A stretch of DNA of 55,365 bases from positions 1-55,365 of the forward strand of contig JAFVVO010000022.1 in NCBI GenBank assembly GCA_017502165.1, in the 5' to 3' direction. This stretch comes from Clostridia bacterium. GTDB taxonomy: Bacteria; Bacillota; Clostridia; Christensenellales; QALW01. The notes under the pieces are model-generated. The model saw only the letters and a list, made by a program, of their open reading frames with translations, was not told the origin of the DNA and searched no databases. The position numbers and the translations under genes are program-made. Positions 25,302 to 34,218 of this stretch are shown piece by piece; the first letter of the stretch is position 1, and each line of letters opens with the position of its first letter.

Positions 25302-25330
25302 TTGACATTGGTAGATATATATATTAAATT
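25302..25330 (+). promoter_or_regulatory. Probable promoter for rdgB-yfcE-flavodiiron genes
   Basis: TTGACA (25302-25307) and TAAATT (25325-25330) are 17 bases apart in an AT-rich tract. Alternative -10 boxes overlap nearby. It lies about 70 bases before the rdgB ATG. Confidence 0.55.
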
Positions 25331-25397
25331 ATAGCATATAAGGTATTATATCACATAACGCAACAAAAAGATACAAAAATTTAAGCGGAGTAAAGTT

Positions 25398-25979
25398 ATG
25401 AAACTGATTCTTGCAACCAATAATGAACATAAGATACGCGAAATGCGTGAGATTTTAGGCGATCACTTTTCCGAGATGGTTTCACTTAAGGAAGCAGGCA
25501 TAAACCATGAAACAATAGAAGACGGTAAAACCTTTGCAGATAACGCGCTTAAAAAAGCAAGGGAAATTACTGAAATTACAGGCTTGCCCGCCCTTGCTGA
25601 CGATAGCGGACTTTGTGTTTTAGCTTTAGACGGTATGCCGGGAGTTTTTTCTGCAAGATACGCTTCCGTAACCGACGAAAACGCCACCGACCAGGCAAAC
25701 AGAGATCTGTTGCTTAAAAATATGGAAGGTGTTACGGATAGACGTGCATATTTCGCCTGCGCCATTGCTTTGACGATGCCTGACGGTAAGGCGTATCAGA
25801 CTGAAGGCAAGTTCTGGGGAGAGATAACGCACGAGGAAAAGGGCGAAAACGGCTTTGGATACGATTCTCTGTTTTTCGTGCCCGAATTTAATATGACCTC
25901 TGCGGAAATGTCACCTGAGCTTAAAAACAGCTTAAGCCACCGAGGAGAAGCTCTGCGTGAGCTTGAAAAGATGTTGTGA
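25398..25979 (+). CDS. rdgB: XTP/dITP pyrophosphatase RdgB (HAM1 family)
   Basis: Removes inosine- and xanthosine-triphosphates from the nucleotide pool. The 193 residues show the standard motifs: LATNNEHKIREM at the N terminus, ALADDSGLCVLALDGMPGVFSARYA with the catalytic Asp residues, GFGYDSLFFVPE, and SHRGEAL at the C terminus. It overlaps the next gene by four bases and starts a unit with it. Confidence 0.96.
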   Translation: MKLILATNNEHKIREMREILGDHFSEMVSLKEAGINHETIEDGKTFADNALKKAREITEITGLPALADDSGLCVLALDGMPGVFSARYASVTDENATDQANRDLLLKNMEGVTDRRAYFACAIALTMPDGKAYQTEGKFWGEITHEEKGENGFGYDSLFFVPEFNMTSAEMSPELKNSLSHRGEALRELEKML

Positions 25980-26443
25980 AAATTCTTGTTTTAAGCGATA
26001 GCCACAACTCACCTAAGTTTAGCGCATTTTTATCACTTAATGAAAATGTGGATTTGATTATTCATTGCGGTGACGGAGAAAGGGACGTTCAGGATTTACT
26101 TGCCGTTGCAGAATGTCCCGTGTATTTTGTTCGCGGTAACTGCGATTTTAACGGACCGCTAACGCGCCTTATAGAAGCGGAAAATAAGAGGATTTTAGTG
26201 CTTCACGGGAATATGCACAACGTAAAATATTCTTTTGAAGGCTTAAGACAGGCGCAAAAACAAAATAATGCGGATATTGTGCTGTTTGGTCACAGTCACA
26301 AGCCGAGCATTGATTTGATAGATGGGTGCTGGTTTGTTAATCCCGGCTCACTTACGAGGCCGAGAGAAAGCTTTAAGCCGACGTATGCAATAATAGAAAT
26401 AAATCAAGGTGAAATAAAATCTCGCCTTGTGGAATTTAAGTAA
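25976..26443 (+). CDS. YfcE/MJ0936-type metallophosphoesterase
   Basis: 155 residues of the calcineurin-like fold: LVLSDSHNSP (metal ligands), LIIHCGDGERD, FVRGNCDF, LVLHGN, and the C-terminal GHSHKPSI. The start is GTG inside the rdgB stop region (GTGA overlap), so translation is coupled. Enzymes of this type are general phosphodiesterases with unclear natural substrates. The rdgB-yfcE pair is common in Firmicutes. Confidence 0.92.
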   Translation: MKILVLSDSHNSPKFSAFLSLNENVDLIIHCGDGERDVQDLLAVAECPVYFVRGNCDFNGPLTRLIEAENKRILVLHGNMHNVKYSFEGLRQAQKQNNADIVLFGHSHKPSIDLIDGCWFVNPGSLTRPRESFKPTYAIIEINQGEIKSRLVEFK

Positions 26444-26462
26444 ACTGAAAAGGAGACAAAAT

Positions 26463-28253
26463 ATGAAAATTACCGACAGTGTTTTTTACGTAGGAGTTAA
26501 CGACCATGAAATTGATTTATTTGAAGGTCAGTATATCGTTCCCAACGGAATGGCGTATAATTCCTATATTATCGTTGACGAAAAGATTGCCGTGTTAGAT
26601 ACGGTTGAGGTCAGATTTACTCACGAGTGGCTTGATAATATTCAGAACGTGCTTTGGGGAAGAATGCCTGATTACTTAATTGTTCAGCATATGGAGCCCG
26701 ACCATTCGGCAAACATAATGAACTTTGTTAAAACGTACCCCAACGCCAAAATTGTTGCGTCTGCCAAGGCATTTAATATGATGAAAAACTTTTTCGGCAC
26801 CGATTTATCCGAAAACGGTATCGTGGTAGGCGAGGGCGACACTCTTTCACTCGGCAAGCACGTTTTAACCTTCGTTACTGCGCCTATGGTGCATTGGCCC
26901 GAGGTTATCGTAACCTATGATGCCTTTGATAAGATTTTATTCTCTGCCGACGGCTTCGGTAAATTCGGCGCTCTTGATGCCGAGGAGGACTGGGCCTGCG
27001 AGGCAAGAAGATATTATATCGGTATTGTAGGCAAATACGGCGCGCAGGTACAGAATTTATTAAAGAAAGCCGCAAGCCTTGAAATTGAAAAGATTTGTCC
27101 TCTTCACGGCCCCGTATTAGAGGAAAATTTGGGATATTACTTAAACCTTTATAATATCTGGTCATCCTACGAGGTTGAAAGCGACGGAATTGTTATTGCA
27201 TACACCTCGGTTTACGGCAACACTAAAAAAGCCGTTGAGCTTTTAGCTGAAAAGCTTAAGGCAAACGGATGCCCCAAGGTAGTTGTAAACGACCTTGCAA
27301 GATGCGATATGGCTGAAGCCGTTGAGGATGCTTTCCGTTACGGCAAGCTTGTTTTGGCAACAACCACCTATAATGCCGACGTTTTCCCCTTTATGAAGGA
27401 GTTTATTAACCATTTAACCGAGCGCAATTATCAGAAGCGCACCGTTGCGTTAATGGAAAACGGTAGCTGGTCGCCTACTGCCGCAAAGGTAATGACTAAA
27501 ATGTTTGAAAACAGTAAAAATATTACCTTTGCACAAAATACGGTTACTATTATGTCTGCTCTCTCAGATGAAAGTAAAAAGCAGATTGATGCTCTTGCAA
27601 AGGAGCTTTGCGAGGAATATCTTGCTCAGAATGATTCTACTGCAGATAAAAATGACCTTACTGCGTTATTCAAAATCGGCTACGGCTTATACGTTGTAAC
27701 CTCTAATGACGGTAAAAAGGATAACGGCTTAATCGTTAACACCGTAACCCAGGTAACAAATACACCCAACAGAATTGCCGTAACGATCAATAAGGATAAC
27801 TATTCGCATCACGTAATCAAGCAGACGGGAATAATGAATATCAACTGTCTTTCTACCGATGCACCCTTTAGCATTTTCGAAAATTTCGGTTTCCAAAGCG
27901 GAAGAAACACCAATAAATTTGAAAATATTACTCCCTTATATTCCGATAACGGACTTGCTTTCTTGCCAAGATATATAAATTCCTTTATGTCACTTAAGGT
28001 TGAACAGTACGTTGACCTTGGTACTCACGGAATGTTTATCTGCGCCGTAACCGAAGCACGCGTTATGTCTGATAAGGATACTATGACTTATTCTTATTAC
28101 CACGCAAACGTTAAGCCCAAGCCCAAAACAGACGACAAAAAAGGCTTTGTATGCAAAATCTGCGGTTGGGTTTACGAAGGCGATAAGCTTCCCGACGACA
28201 TTGTTTGCCCCATTTGCAAGCACGGTGCGGCTGATTTTGAGCCTATAAAGTAA
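26463..28253 (+). CDS. Flavodiiron protein fused to flavin reductase and rubredoxin
   Basis: 596 residues from the ATG at 26463 (AAAGGAGA upstream; an in-frame start at 26427 lies inside the previous gene). Domains: metallo-beta-lactamase-like diiron core (about 1-250) with His76-x-Glu-x-Asp-His81, His in APMVHWPEV, Asp in SADGFGKFG and His in CPLHGPV, the full ligand set; flavodoxin domain (about 251-395, TSVYGNTKKA); flavin reductase-like domain (about 410-540); C-terminal rubredoxin with CKICGW and CPICKHG. It should reduce O2 to water (or NO to N2O) in one polypeptide, joining what FprA and Hrb do separately in Moorella. Role: oxygen defence in an anaerobe. Confidence 0.92.
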   Translation: MKITDSVFYVGVNDHEIDLFEGQYIVPNGMAYNSYIIVDEKIAVLDTVEVRFTHEWLDNIQNVLWGRMPDYLIVQHMEPDHSANIMNFVKTYPNAKIVASAKAFNMMKNFFGTDLSENGIVVGEGDTLSLGKHVLTFVTAPMVHWPEVIVTYDAFDKILFSADGFGKFGALDAEEDWACEARRYYIGIVGKYGAQVQNLLKKAASLEIEKICPLHGPVLEENLGYYLNLYNIWSSYEVESDGIVIAYTSVYGNTKKAVELLAEKLKANGCPKVVVNDLARCDMAEAVEDAFRYGKLVLATTTYNADVFPFMKEFINHLTERNYQKRTVALMENGSWSPTAAKVMTKMFENSKNITFAQNTVTIMSALSDESKKQIDALAKELCEEYLAQNDSTADKNDLTALFKIGYGLYVVTSNDGKKDNGLIVNTVTQVTNTPNRIAVTINKDNYSHHVIKQTGIMNINCLSTDAPFSIFENFGFQSGRNTNKFENITPLYSDNGLAFLPRYINSFMSLKVEQYVDLGTHGMFICAVTEARVMSDKDTMTYSYYHANVKPKPKTDDKKGFVCKICGWVYEGDKLPDDIVCPICKHGAADFEPIK

Positions 28254-28280
28254 ATTCTAATAAGCATTTAGTCAAACAAC

Positions 28281-28315
28281 AAAAATCGCCCGATTTTCAT
28301 CGGGCGATTTTTTTA
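28281..28315. terminator. Bidirectional terminator between convergent genes
   Basis: A 14-bp perfect stem (AAAAATCGCCCGAT / ATCGGGCGATTTTT) with a TTTC loop and flanking A and T runs. Confidence 0.92.
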
Positions 28316-29704
28316 ATCGTAATAAAGGAGATTTTGAGGTGTTGAAATAATGTCGTCCTTGGGCGGAAGCTTGTTGTTAAGCTTGCGTCTGTAAACATTG
28401 TTTTTGCAAAGGGCATAAAGATAACCGTCGTCATTGAGAACAAGCTTTTGAACGGCCTTTTCTTCGGGGTTAACTAAAATGGCATCTATAAGCCCGTAAG
28501 GACGAATGGTTTGAATGCCTATTTCAGTAGCAACGTACAGGCGGTCGAAGCAGTCAACGCACATATCTATTGCGCAAAGGCGGAAATCATTATTAAGGTG
28601 CAATACACCGTGGGTATAGATACCGCCGCAGGAACCGTCGGGGTTTAAAGTTGCCGCATAAATTATGCCACGATTTCTGTCCGCAATATATAATCTCCAT
28701 TTATCAGAAGATAGGCAAATGGCACAAATATCATCAAAACCGTCAGCAAAAATAGTTTTTATGCCTGATTCATCAATAAAATATATTTTTGAACCGTCAG
28801 CAACGTAAGCACCTTTTTTAGTAAATAAACCGCAGGAGATACATTCCTTAGAATTTGGGAAAGCACCTTCAAAGGATTCCCATTTGTTTTCAGGCAATAC
28901 CACATTTGCAACGCGGGGCGAAAATTCCTTAACGGTTATACTTTCGGTTTTCCAATTTTTCCATAAGAAACGGAAGCGCTCATAGGCCCGTTCCCTTACT
29001 TTTGCGCCGCTACAATGTCCTTCCCCCGGATAATAGCGGTCCATAACGTCATATTTGCTGAATTTTAACGCTCGAGCGCAACTTTCACCTGCACAGTAGT
29101 CATCACCGAAGTAGTCATTGGGTTCGTTTTCAGAAAATTCTGTATAAACGCGAATAGGCTTGGTTTCAAATTTTCGCATAAGGTTTATAAGCTCATCACC
29201 ACGAGCCATTGAAAGAAAACTGGGACTTGTCATATAAACGCGCTTAAAGTAATCGTTTCTGTGCCAAGCAATATTCCAAGCAGAAATACCGCCTGAAGAG
29301 CCACCGGAAACCATGTGCATATCAGGCGACGGGGAGATACAAAGAGAATACTTTGTGGTTAAAAACGGAATCAATTCGTCAATAATAAAGGTGGAAAATT
29401 TTGCTGAGTAAACGTCAAATGAATTCATTCTTAATTGTCGGTCTGTTCCGCCTTCAACAGTAGAAGAAACGTTTCCTGCGGCAATTCCTATAAAAATGCA
29501 ATAGGGCATTTCGCCTTTTTCGGCTAAATCAACGGCAACTTCTGTTTCCATAGGCAAAAGACCGTCGTGATTTACAACTAAACCAAACTCGTAATCGGAT
29601 ATATCACATTTGGGAATGTATAAATAATATTGATACGTTGCATTTGCGTAAATTTTAGAAGTAAAATTACCTTCAATTATAGTTCCTGCTATGTTGTTGT
29701 CCAT
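28313..29704 (-). CDS. Esterase D/IroE-like hydrolase fused to a beta-propeller-like domain
   Basis: 463 residues. The N-terminal half (to about residue 255) is an alpha/beta-hydrolase of the enterochelin-esterase/esterase-D type: nucleophile elbow SGGSSGGISAW, and a C-terminal catalytic His in YPGEGHCSG. The second half has repeated short beta segments around aromatic-Asp turns (AYVADGSKIYFIDESG, LYIADRNRGIIYAATLNPDGS, LYVATEIGIQTIRPYG), like SMP-30/NHL propellers. No signal peptide, so cytosolic as read. The substrate could be a siderophore, a feruloyl ester or a sugar ester; the sequence does not decide. AGGAG precedes the ATG. Confidence 0.78.
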   Translation of the reverse strand: MDNNIAGTIIEGNFTSKIYANATYQYYLYIPKCDISDYEFGLVVNHDGLLPMETEVAVDLAEKGEMPYCIFIGIAAGNVSSTVEGGTDRQLRMNSFDVYSAKFSTFIIDELIPFLTTKYSLCISPSPDMHMVSGGSSGGISAWNIAWHRNDYFKRVYMTSPSFLSMARGDELINLMRKFETKPIRVYTEFSENEPNDYFGDDYCAGESCARALKFSKYDVMDRYYPGEGHCSGAKVRERAYERFRFLWKNWKTESITVKEFSPRVANVVLPENKWESFEGAFPNSKECISCGLFTKKGAYVADGSKIYFIDESGIKTIFADGFDDICAICLSSDKWRLYIADRNRGIIYAATLNPDGSCGGIYTHGVLHLNNDFRLCAIDMCVDCFDRLYVATEIGIQTIRPYGLIDAILVNPEEKAVQKLVLNDDGYLYALCKNNVYRRKLNNKLPPKDDIISTPQNLLYYD

Positions 29705-29812
29705 AATGTGCTCCTATAAATTTAATTTTGATGAAATTATAACAAATGGAAAAATATAAGTCAATACTTAAAAGGTAATAGTTTATGAAAAAGAATTACT
29801 ATGCAAAAAAAT

Positions 29813-29839
29813 AGAAGGCTCACAATAAATGAGCCTTCT
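29813..29839 (-). terminator. Terminator of leuS
   Basis: A perfect 10-bp stem (AGAAGGCTCA / TGAGCCTTCT) with a 7-base loop, followed on the minus strand by ATTTTTTTG. Confidence 0.9.
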
Positions 29840-29860
29840 GCAATTTTGAAAAACTGTTTT

Positions 29861-32275
29861 TTAAATAGCAACAATATTAAGAAGCTTACCGGGAACGGCA
29901 ACGATTTTCTTAATCTCTTTGCCTGCAACAAGTGCTTTAACGGTATCGTTTTCTTCAACGAGCTTTTCCATACCTGCCTTATCGATTGTGGCGGGAACCA
30001 TAAGCTTTGCCTTGATTTTTCCGCAAATCTGAACAACGATTTCGATTTCGTCCTTAACGAGCTTTGTTTCGTCGCAAATAGGCCAAGCGGTCTGATAAAG
30101 TCTGCCCTCAAAGCCCATAAGCTCCCACATTTCTTCGGTAATATGGGGTGAAACGGGGTTAAGAAGAACAAGCAGGGTTTTAAGCTCTTCCTTTGAGATG
30201 CTGCCGAGACGGTAAATGTCGTTAACATACGTCATCATAGCGGCGATGGCGGTATTGAATTTCATAAGCTCAATATCGTCGGAAACCTTCTTGATCATAC
30301 CGTGAAGCATTGATTCGCGCTCCTGAGTTATAGGCTCTTCCTTAATAATATCCTGAAGACGCCATACTCTCTCAAGGAAACGACGGCAGCCTCTTGCTCC
30401 CTTTGTTGACCAGGGAATTGCTTGGTCGAAGGCGCCCATAAACATTTCGTACATTCTGAAAGCGTCTGCGCCGATTTCAGCAACGATATCGTCGGGGTTA
30501 ATAACATTACCGCGTGACTTACTCATCTTTTCGCTGTTTTCACCAAGAATCATACCGTGGCTTGTGCGCTTAAGGTAAGGCTCCTTAGTGGGAACAACAC
30601 CGATATCGTAAAGGAAGCGGTGCCAGAAGCGAGAATAAAGTAAGTGAAGCGTTGTATGCTCCATACCGCCGTTGTACCAGTCAACAGGAAGCCAATAATT
30701 CATCTTTTCCTTATCGGCAATAACATCTGTGTTGTGGGGGTCAACGTAGCGGATAAAGTACCAGGATGAGCCTGCCCACTGAGGCATGGTGTCGGTTTCG
30801 CGTCTTGCCTTGCCGCCGCACTTGGGACAAGTGGTGTTCACCCAATCCTCAAGCTTTGCAAGGGGGGACTGAGCGTCGGCAGTAGGAATAAAGTCGTCGG
30901 TGTGGGGCAAGCGGAGAGGAAGCTCGTGCTCATCAACGGGAACCCAACCGCACTTTTCGCAGTAAACAAGGGGAATAGGTTCGCCCCAATAACGCTGACG
31001 GGAGAATACCCAGTCGCGAAGCTTGTAGTTAACCTTTGCTTCACCGATGCCTTTTTCGGTAAGGTATTCAATAATAGCTTTTTTAGCTTCTGCAACAGAC
31101 ATACCGTTTAAGAAACCGCTGTTAACCATAGTGCCTGACTGAATATCGGTAAATGCTTCTTCCTGAACAGAGCCGCCTGCAACAACCTCGATAATGGGAA
31201 GATCAAATTTCTTTGCAAATGCCCAGTCACGCTCGTCGTGAGCAGGAACAGCCATAATTGCGCCCGTTCCGTATGACATTAAAACGTAATCGGAAACCCA
31301 GATGGGAATAAGTGTATTTGTAAGGGGGTTAACTGCAGTAATGCCTTCAAGCACAACACCCGTTTTATCCTTTGCAGTTTCGGTTCTTTCAAAGTCACTC
31401 TTCTTCTGAGCTTCTTCGCGGTAAGCTAAAACTACATCGAGATTTTTAATTTTGCTTCCCAAAGCGTCAATCATAGGATGCTCGGGGGAGATAACCATAT
31501 ACGTTGCACCGAAAAGTGTGTCGGGTCTTGTGGTGAAAACGGTAAGATTATCGTTATACTCAGGTACGTTAAACTTTACAAGAGCACCCTGGCTTTTACC
31601 AATCCAGTTGCGCTGTTGGGTTTTAACTTTCTCAATAAAGTCAACGTCCTCAAGACCATCAAGAAGCTTCTGTGCGTAATCGGTAATGCGAAGCATCCAT
31701 TGGCTCTTGGTTTTTCTGATAACCTCGCCGCCGCAACGCTCGCAAACGCCGCCTACAACCTCTTCGTTAGCAAGGCCGACGTTACAGCTTGTGCACCAGT
31801 TAATAGCTATTTCGCTCTTATAGGCAAGACCTTTCTTGAAAAGCTGAAGGAAAATCCACTGTGTCCACTTATAATAGTCGGCATCAGTAGTGTTAACCTC
31901 TCTCGAATAGTCAAAGGAGAAGCCGATTTTCTTAAGCTGTTCTCTGAAATGGTCAATATTCTGTTTTGTAACGATTTCAGGGTGAATATTATTTTTAATG
32001 GCATAGTTTTCCGTAGGAAGACCGAAAGCGTCCCATCCAATAGGATACAGTACGTTGTAGCCCTGCATACGGCGTTTTCTTGAAATGATATCAAGAGCCG
32101 TGTTGCTTCTGGGGTGGCCAACGTGAAGGCCTGCGCCTGACGGATAGGGGAATTCAATCAAACCGTAAAATTTAGGCTTGGTTAAATCGGAATCGTCAGC
32201 CTTAAAGGCCTGCTCCGCATCCCAGATATCCTGCCATTTTTTTTCAATGCTTAAATGTTCGTATGCTTGTGACAT
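29861..32275 (-). CDS. leuS: Leucyl-tRNA synthetase
   Basis: Charges tRNA-Leu. 804 residues, class Ia. The HIGH motif appears in [18 protein letters not shown] as EKMSKSRGN. The CP1 editing domain (around [14 protein letters not shown] and AVPAHDERD) and a Zn-binding Cys cluster are present. The ATG at 32275 is chosen over an in-frame TTG at 32281; a GGAG lies about ten bases upstream. I see no T-box leader in the 250 bases before it. A sigma-A promoter lies at 32307-32335 on the minus strand. Confidence 0.97.
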   Translation of the reverse strand: MSQAYEHLSIEKKWQDIWDAEQAFKADDSDLTKPKFYGLIEFPYPSGAGLHVGHPRSNTALDIISRKRRMQGYNVLYPIGWDAFGLPTENYAIKNNIHPEIVTKQNIDHFREQLKKIGFSFDYSREVNTTDADYYKWTQWIFLQLFKKGLAYKSEIAINWCTSCNVGLANEEVVGGVCERCGGEVIRKTKSQWMLRITDYAQKLLDGLEDVDFIEKVKTQQRNWIGKSQGALVKFNVPEYNDNLTVFTTRPDTLFGATYMVISPEHPMIDALGSKIKNLDVVLAYREEAQKKSDFERTETAKDKTGVVLEGITAVNPLTNTLIPIWVSDYVLMSYGTGAIMAVPAHDERDWAFAKKFDLPIIEVVAGGSVQEEAFTDIQSGTMVNSGFLNGMSVAEAKKAIIEYLTEKGIGEAKVNYKLRDWVFSRQRYWGEPIPLVYCEKCGWVPVDEHELPLRLPHTDDFIPTADAQSPLAKLEDWVNTTCPKCGGKARRETDTMPQWAGSSWYFIRYVDPHNTDVIADKEKMNYWLPVDWYNGGMEHTTLHLLYSRFWHRFLYDIGVVPTKEPYLKRTSHGMILGENSEKMSKSRGNVINPDDIVAEIGADAFRMYEMFMGAFDQAIPWSTKGARGCRRFLERVWRLQDIIKEEPITQERESMLHGMIKKVSDDIELMKFNTAIAAMMTYVNDIYRLGSISKEELKTLLVLLNPVSPHITEEMWELMGFEGRLYQTAWPICDETKLVKDEIEIVVQICGKIKAKLMVPATIDKAGMEKLVEENDTVKALVAGKEIKKIVAVPGKLLNIVAI

Positions 32276-32306
32276 AATCAAAACTCCGTTTCAAAAGATA
32301 TACACT

Positions 32307-32335
32307 ATTTTATTATATATGTTCCGTCTTGTCAA
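32307..32335 (-). promoter_or_regulatory. Promoter of leuS
   Basis: On the minus strand TTGACA (32330-32335) and TAAAAT (32307-32312) are 17 bases apart. The leader to the start codon is only about 30 bases, too short for a T-box. Confidence 0.7.
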
Positions 32336-32436
32336 TTAAAAACGAAAAATGAACGGGAAAATGTACGGTTTTTTCGGCCGCAGAGGCAATATGACGTCAG
32401 GGGAAATAAAAATTTCAAAAAAATTGTCAAAAGTGT

Positions 32437-32466
32437 TTGACAGTTTTGCGGTTTGTTTGATATAAT
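32437..32466 (+). promoter_or_regulatory. Promoter of rpsU
   Basis: Perfect TTGACA (32437-32442) and TATAAT (32461-32466) boxes are separated by 18 bases. Confidence 0.8.
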
Positions 32467-32527
32467 TGCCGTGTAAAAATATGAGAAATAACTCTCGTGT
32501 TATGCTAAACCGAGGGGAGGGATATTG

Positions 32528-32701
32528 ATGTCAGAAATTCATGTTGGTGAAAATGAATCATTAGAAAATGCTCTTAAGCGTTTTAAGCGTAAATGCGCTC
32601 GCGCAGGTGTTCTTGCTGAAGTTCGTAAGAGAGAGCATTATGAAAAGCCCAGTGTAAAGAGAAAGAAGAAGGCTGAGGCAGCCAGAAAGAGAAAGTACTA
32701 A
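32528..32701 (+). CDS. rpsU: Small ribosomal subunit protein bS21
   Basis: 57 residues, highly basic. It starts [20 protein letters not shown], continues with [21 protein letters not shown] and ends in an Arg/Lys-rich tail, all typical of S21. GGGAGG lies ten or so bases before the ATG. It has its own promoter and terminator and sits just upstream of the yqfC-yqfD-phoH group, as in many Firmicutes. Confidence 0.95.
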   Translation: MSEIHVGENESLENALKRFKRKCARAGVLAEVRKREHYEKPSVKRKKKAEAARKRKY

Positions 32702-32721
32702 TTCTCAAAAAGTTTATTAAA

Positions 32722-32755
32722 AACAACCGATAGTTCAACTGTCGGTTGTTTTTTT
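32722..32755 (+). terminator. Terminator of rpsU
   Basis: A 12-bp stem (AACAACCGATAG / CTGTCGGTTGTT, one G-T pair) followed by seven Ts. Confidence 0.9.
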
Positions 32756-32768
32756 GTGGCAAGCAAAA

Positions 32769-32797
32769 GCATTTATGATTAGATTAAGGCATAAAAT
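32769..32797 (+). promoter_or_regulatory. Possible sporulation (sigma-E-type) promoter for yqfC-yqfD
   Basis: GCATTTA (32769-32775) and CATAAAAT (32790-32797) are 14 bases apart, resembling the sigma-E boxes (GxATATT ... CATACAxT). It sits immediately upstream of yqfC, a known sigma-E target in Bacillus. Confidence 0.4.
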
Positions 32798-32815
32798 AGC
32801 GTGAGGTGTTATTTT

Positions 32816-33073
32816 ATGGTTGATAAAACGGTAATTCATTCCTTCGGCCTGCCTGCAGAAAGCGCGGGGATACCAAGGCTCTCTCTTTGGGACGATAATT
32901 TTCTTGTTGCGGAAAACCATAAGGGCGTTCTTGACGTAAAAAGTCAATGCGTAAAGATATACTTAAAGGAGCGTCTTGTGGGAATAAACGGTGAAAATTT
33001 GTCCATTTCCGAGCTTGATGGCTGCAATCTGAAAATAAAAGGTAAAATTTTATCAATAGAATATTTGACCTGA
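32816..33073 (+). CDS. yqfC: YabP/YqfC family sporulation protein
   Basis: 85 residues of the small YabP/YqfC fold, recognised by the beta-rich sequence SLWDDNFLVAENHKGVLD and the KIKGKILSIEYL ending. Needed at a forespore/mother-cell stage in Bacillus. The ATG at 32816 has GAGGTG upstream; an in-frame start at 32801 does not. Next to yqfD, its usual partner. Confidence 0.88.
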   Translation: MVDKTVIHSFGLPAESAGIPRLSLWDDNFLVAENHKGVLDVKSQCVKIYLKERLVGINGENLSISELDGCNLKIKGKILSIEYLT

Positions 33074-33083
33074 AGGGATAATT

Positions 33084-34217
33084 ATGTTAAAATTAATAAG
33101 GAGTAATTTTTCTTCTTACACGAGAATTAAATTTTTAGGGCTCAACACCCAGAAAATATTAAATATAGCTTCGCAAAATAAAATAGTGCTTAAAAATGTT
33201 GTGCGAACCGATTATGCTTCTTTGGAGGCTGACGTTTCGGCTCAGGATGTTAAGCGCCTTAAAAGGCTTGTCGGGGAAGAATATAAATGTATTTCCGTTA
33301 AACGAAAAGGAGTGTATTACTCGGCGGCCGCGAACAAAAAAAGAGTAAGCTTATTCGCCTCTATGCTTATTGCGGTGGCATTGCTTATAACGGCATCAAA
33401 CAGAATTTTCGTTGTGCGTGTCCACGGATATGAAAACAAGGATAAAATCGTTCAGCTCGTTAAGGAAGCGGGAATGGTTTCCTGGCGTCAGACGGCATTA
33501 GAAAAGGCTCAGCAGGTTAAAGATGCCATTATTGCAAGCGATAAGGATATTCTTTGGAGCAGTATTTCCGTTAAGGGCTCTGCCATTGACGTTTACATTA
33601 AAAAAGATAATTCCTTAAAAATACCTCAGGCGCAAAAGGGAAACCTTGTTGCGTCAAAGGATTGCGTTATTAAAAATCTGGTTGTAACCAGCGGAACGGG
33701 CAAGGTGGAAAACGGTCAGCTTGTTTCAGCGGGGCAAACCTTGATAGAGGGCAAGACTACTCTGGGCGAAACGGAATTTTCCGTGCATGCCGAGGGCAAG
33801 GCTCTTGCAAGCGTATGGTATTTTGCAACGGAAGAAATTCCGCTGACTGAATCGGTTTACGAAAAAACCGATAACGTTAAAATCATGCGGTCGGTTAAGG
33901 TTTTCGGAATGACTGCAGGGCAAAAGGGAAACAATAGCTTTGAGCATTTTGTTTCGGAGCAGGAGAGAATAAAGTGCTTCTTTCTTCCGCTGGAGATAAT
34001 TGATACCAAAATCACCGAAACTAAATTAAAAATTATTCAAACCGATATTGAAGCGGCTTCGCGCGAGGCGGAAAGTCAATTAAAAGCCAGACTTTTATCC
34101 GAGATTCCGAGTGATGCCCGCTTGTTTGAAACTAAAACTCTGCTTCAGGAGCAGGACGGAATGCTTAAAGTAAGCGTTTATATAGAAACAATAGAAAACG
34201 TTGCCGTAAGGGGTTAA
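33084..34217 (+). CDS. yqfD: Sporulation protein YqfD
   Basis: 377 residues. A cytosolic N-terminal domain of about 90 residues (KFLGLNTQKILNIASQ), one membrane segment (SMLIAVALLITASNRIFVV), and a large extracytoplasmic domain rich in beta strands. YqfD acts in the mother cell during spore formation. It begins ten bases after yqfC and ends one base before phoH. Supports the view that the organism sporulates. Confidence 0.9.
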   Translation: MLKLIRSNFSSYTRIKFLGLNTQKILNIASQNKIVLKNVVRTDYASLEADVSAQDVKRLKRLVGEEYKCISVKRKGVYYSAAANKKRVSLFASMLIAVALLITASNRIFVVRVHGYENKDKIVQLVKEAGMVSWRQTALEKAQQVKDAIIASDKDILWSSISVKGSAIDVYIKKDNSLKIPQAQKGNLVASKDCVIKNLVVTSGTGKVENGQLVSAGQTLIEGKTTLGETEFSVHAEGKALASVWYFATEEIPLTESVYEKTDNVKIMRSVKVFGMTAGQKGNNSFEHFVSEQERIKCFFLPLEIIDTKITETKLKIIQTDIEAASREAESQLKARLLSEIPSDARLFETKTLLQEQDGMLKVSVYIETIENVAVRG

Positions 34218-34218
34218 A

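Noticed and set aside
31478-32083. 201-codon plus-strand open frame opposite leuS
   Set aside because: It covers conserved leuS sequence on the other strand and has no family signature.
32276-32436. T-box leader for leuS
   Set aside because: The predicted promoter leaves a leader of only about 30 bases, and no T-box core sequence or terminator was seen.
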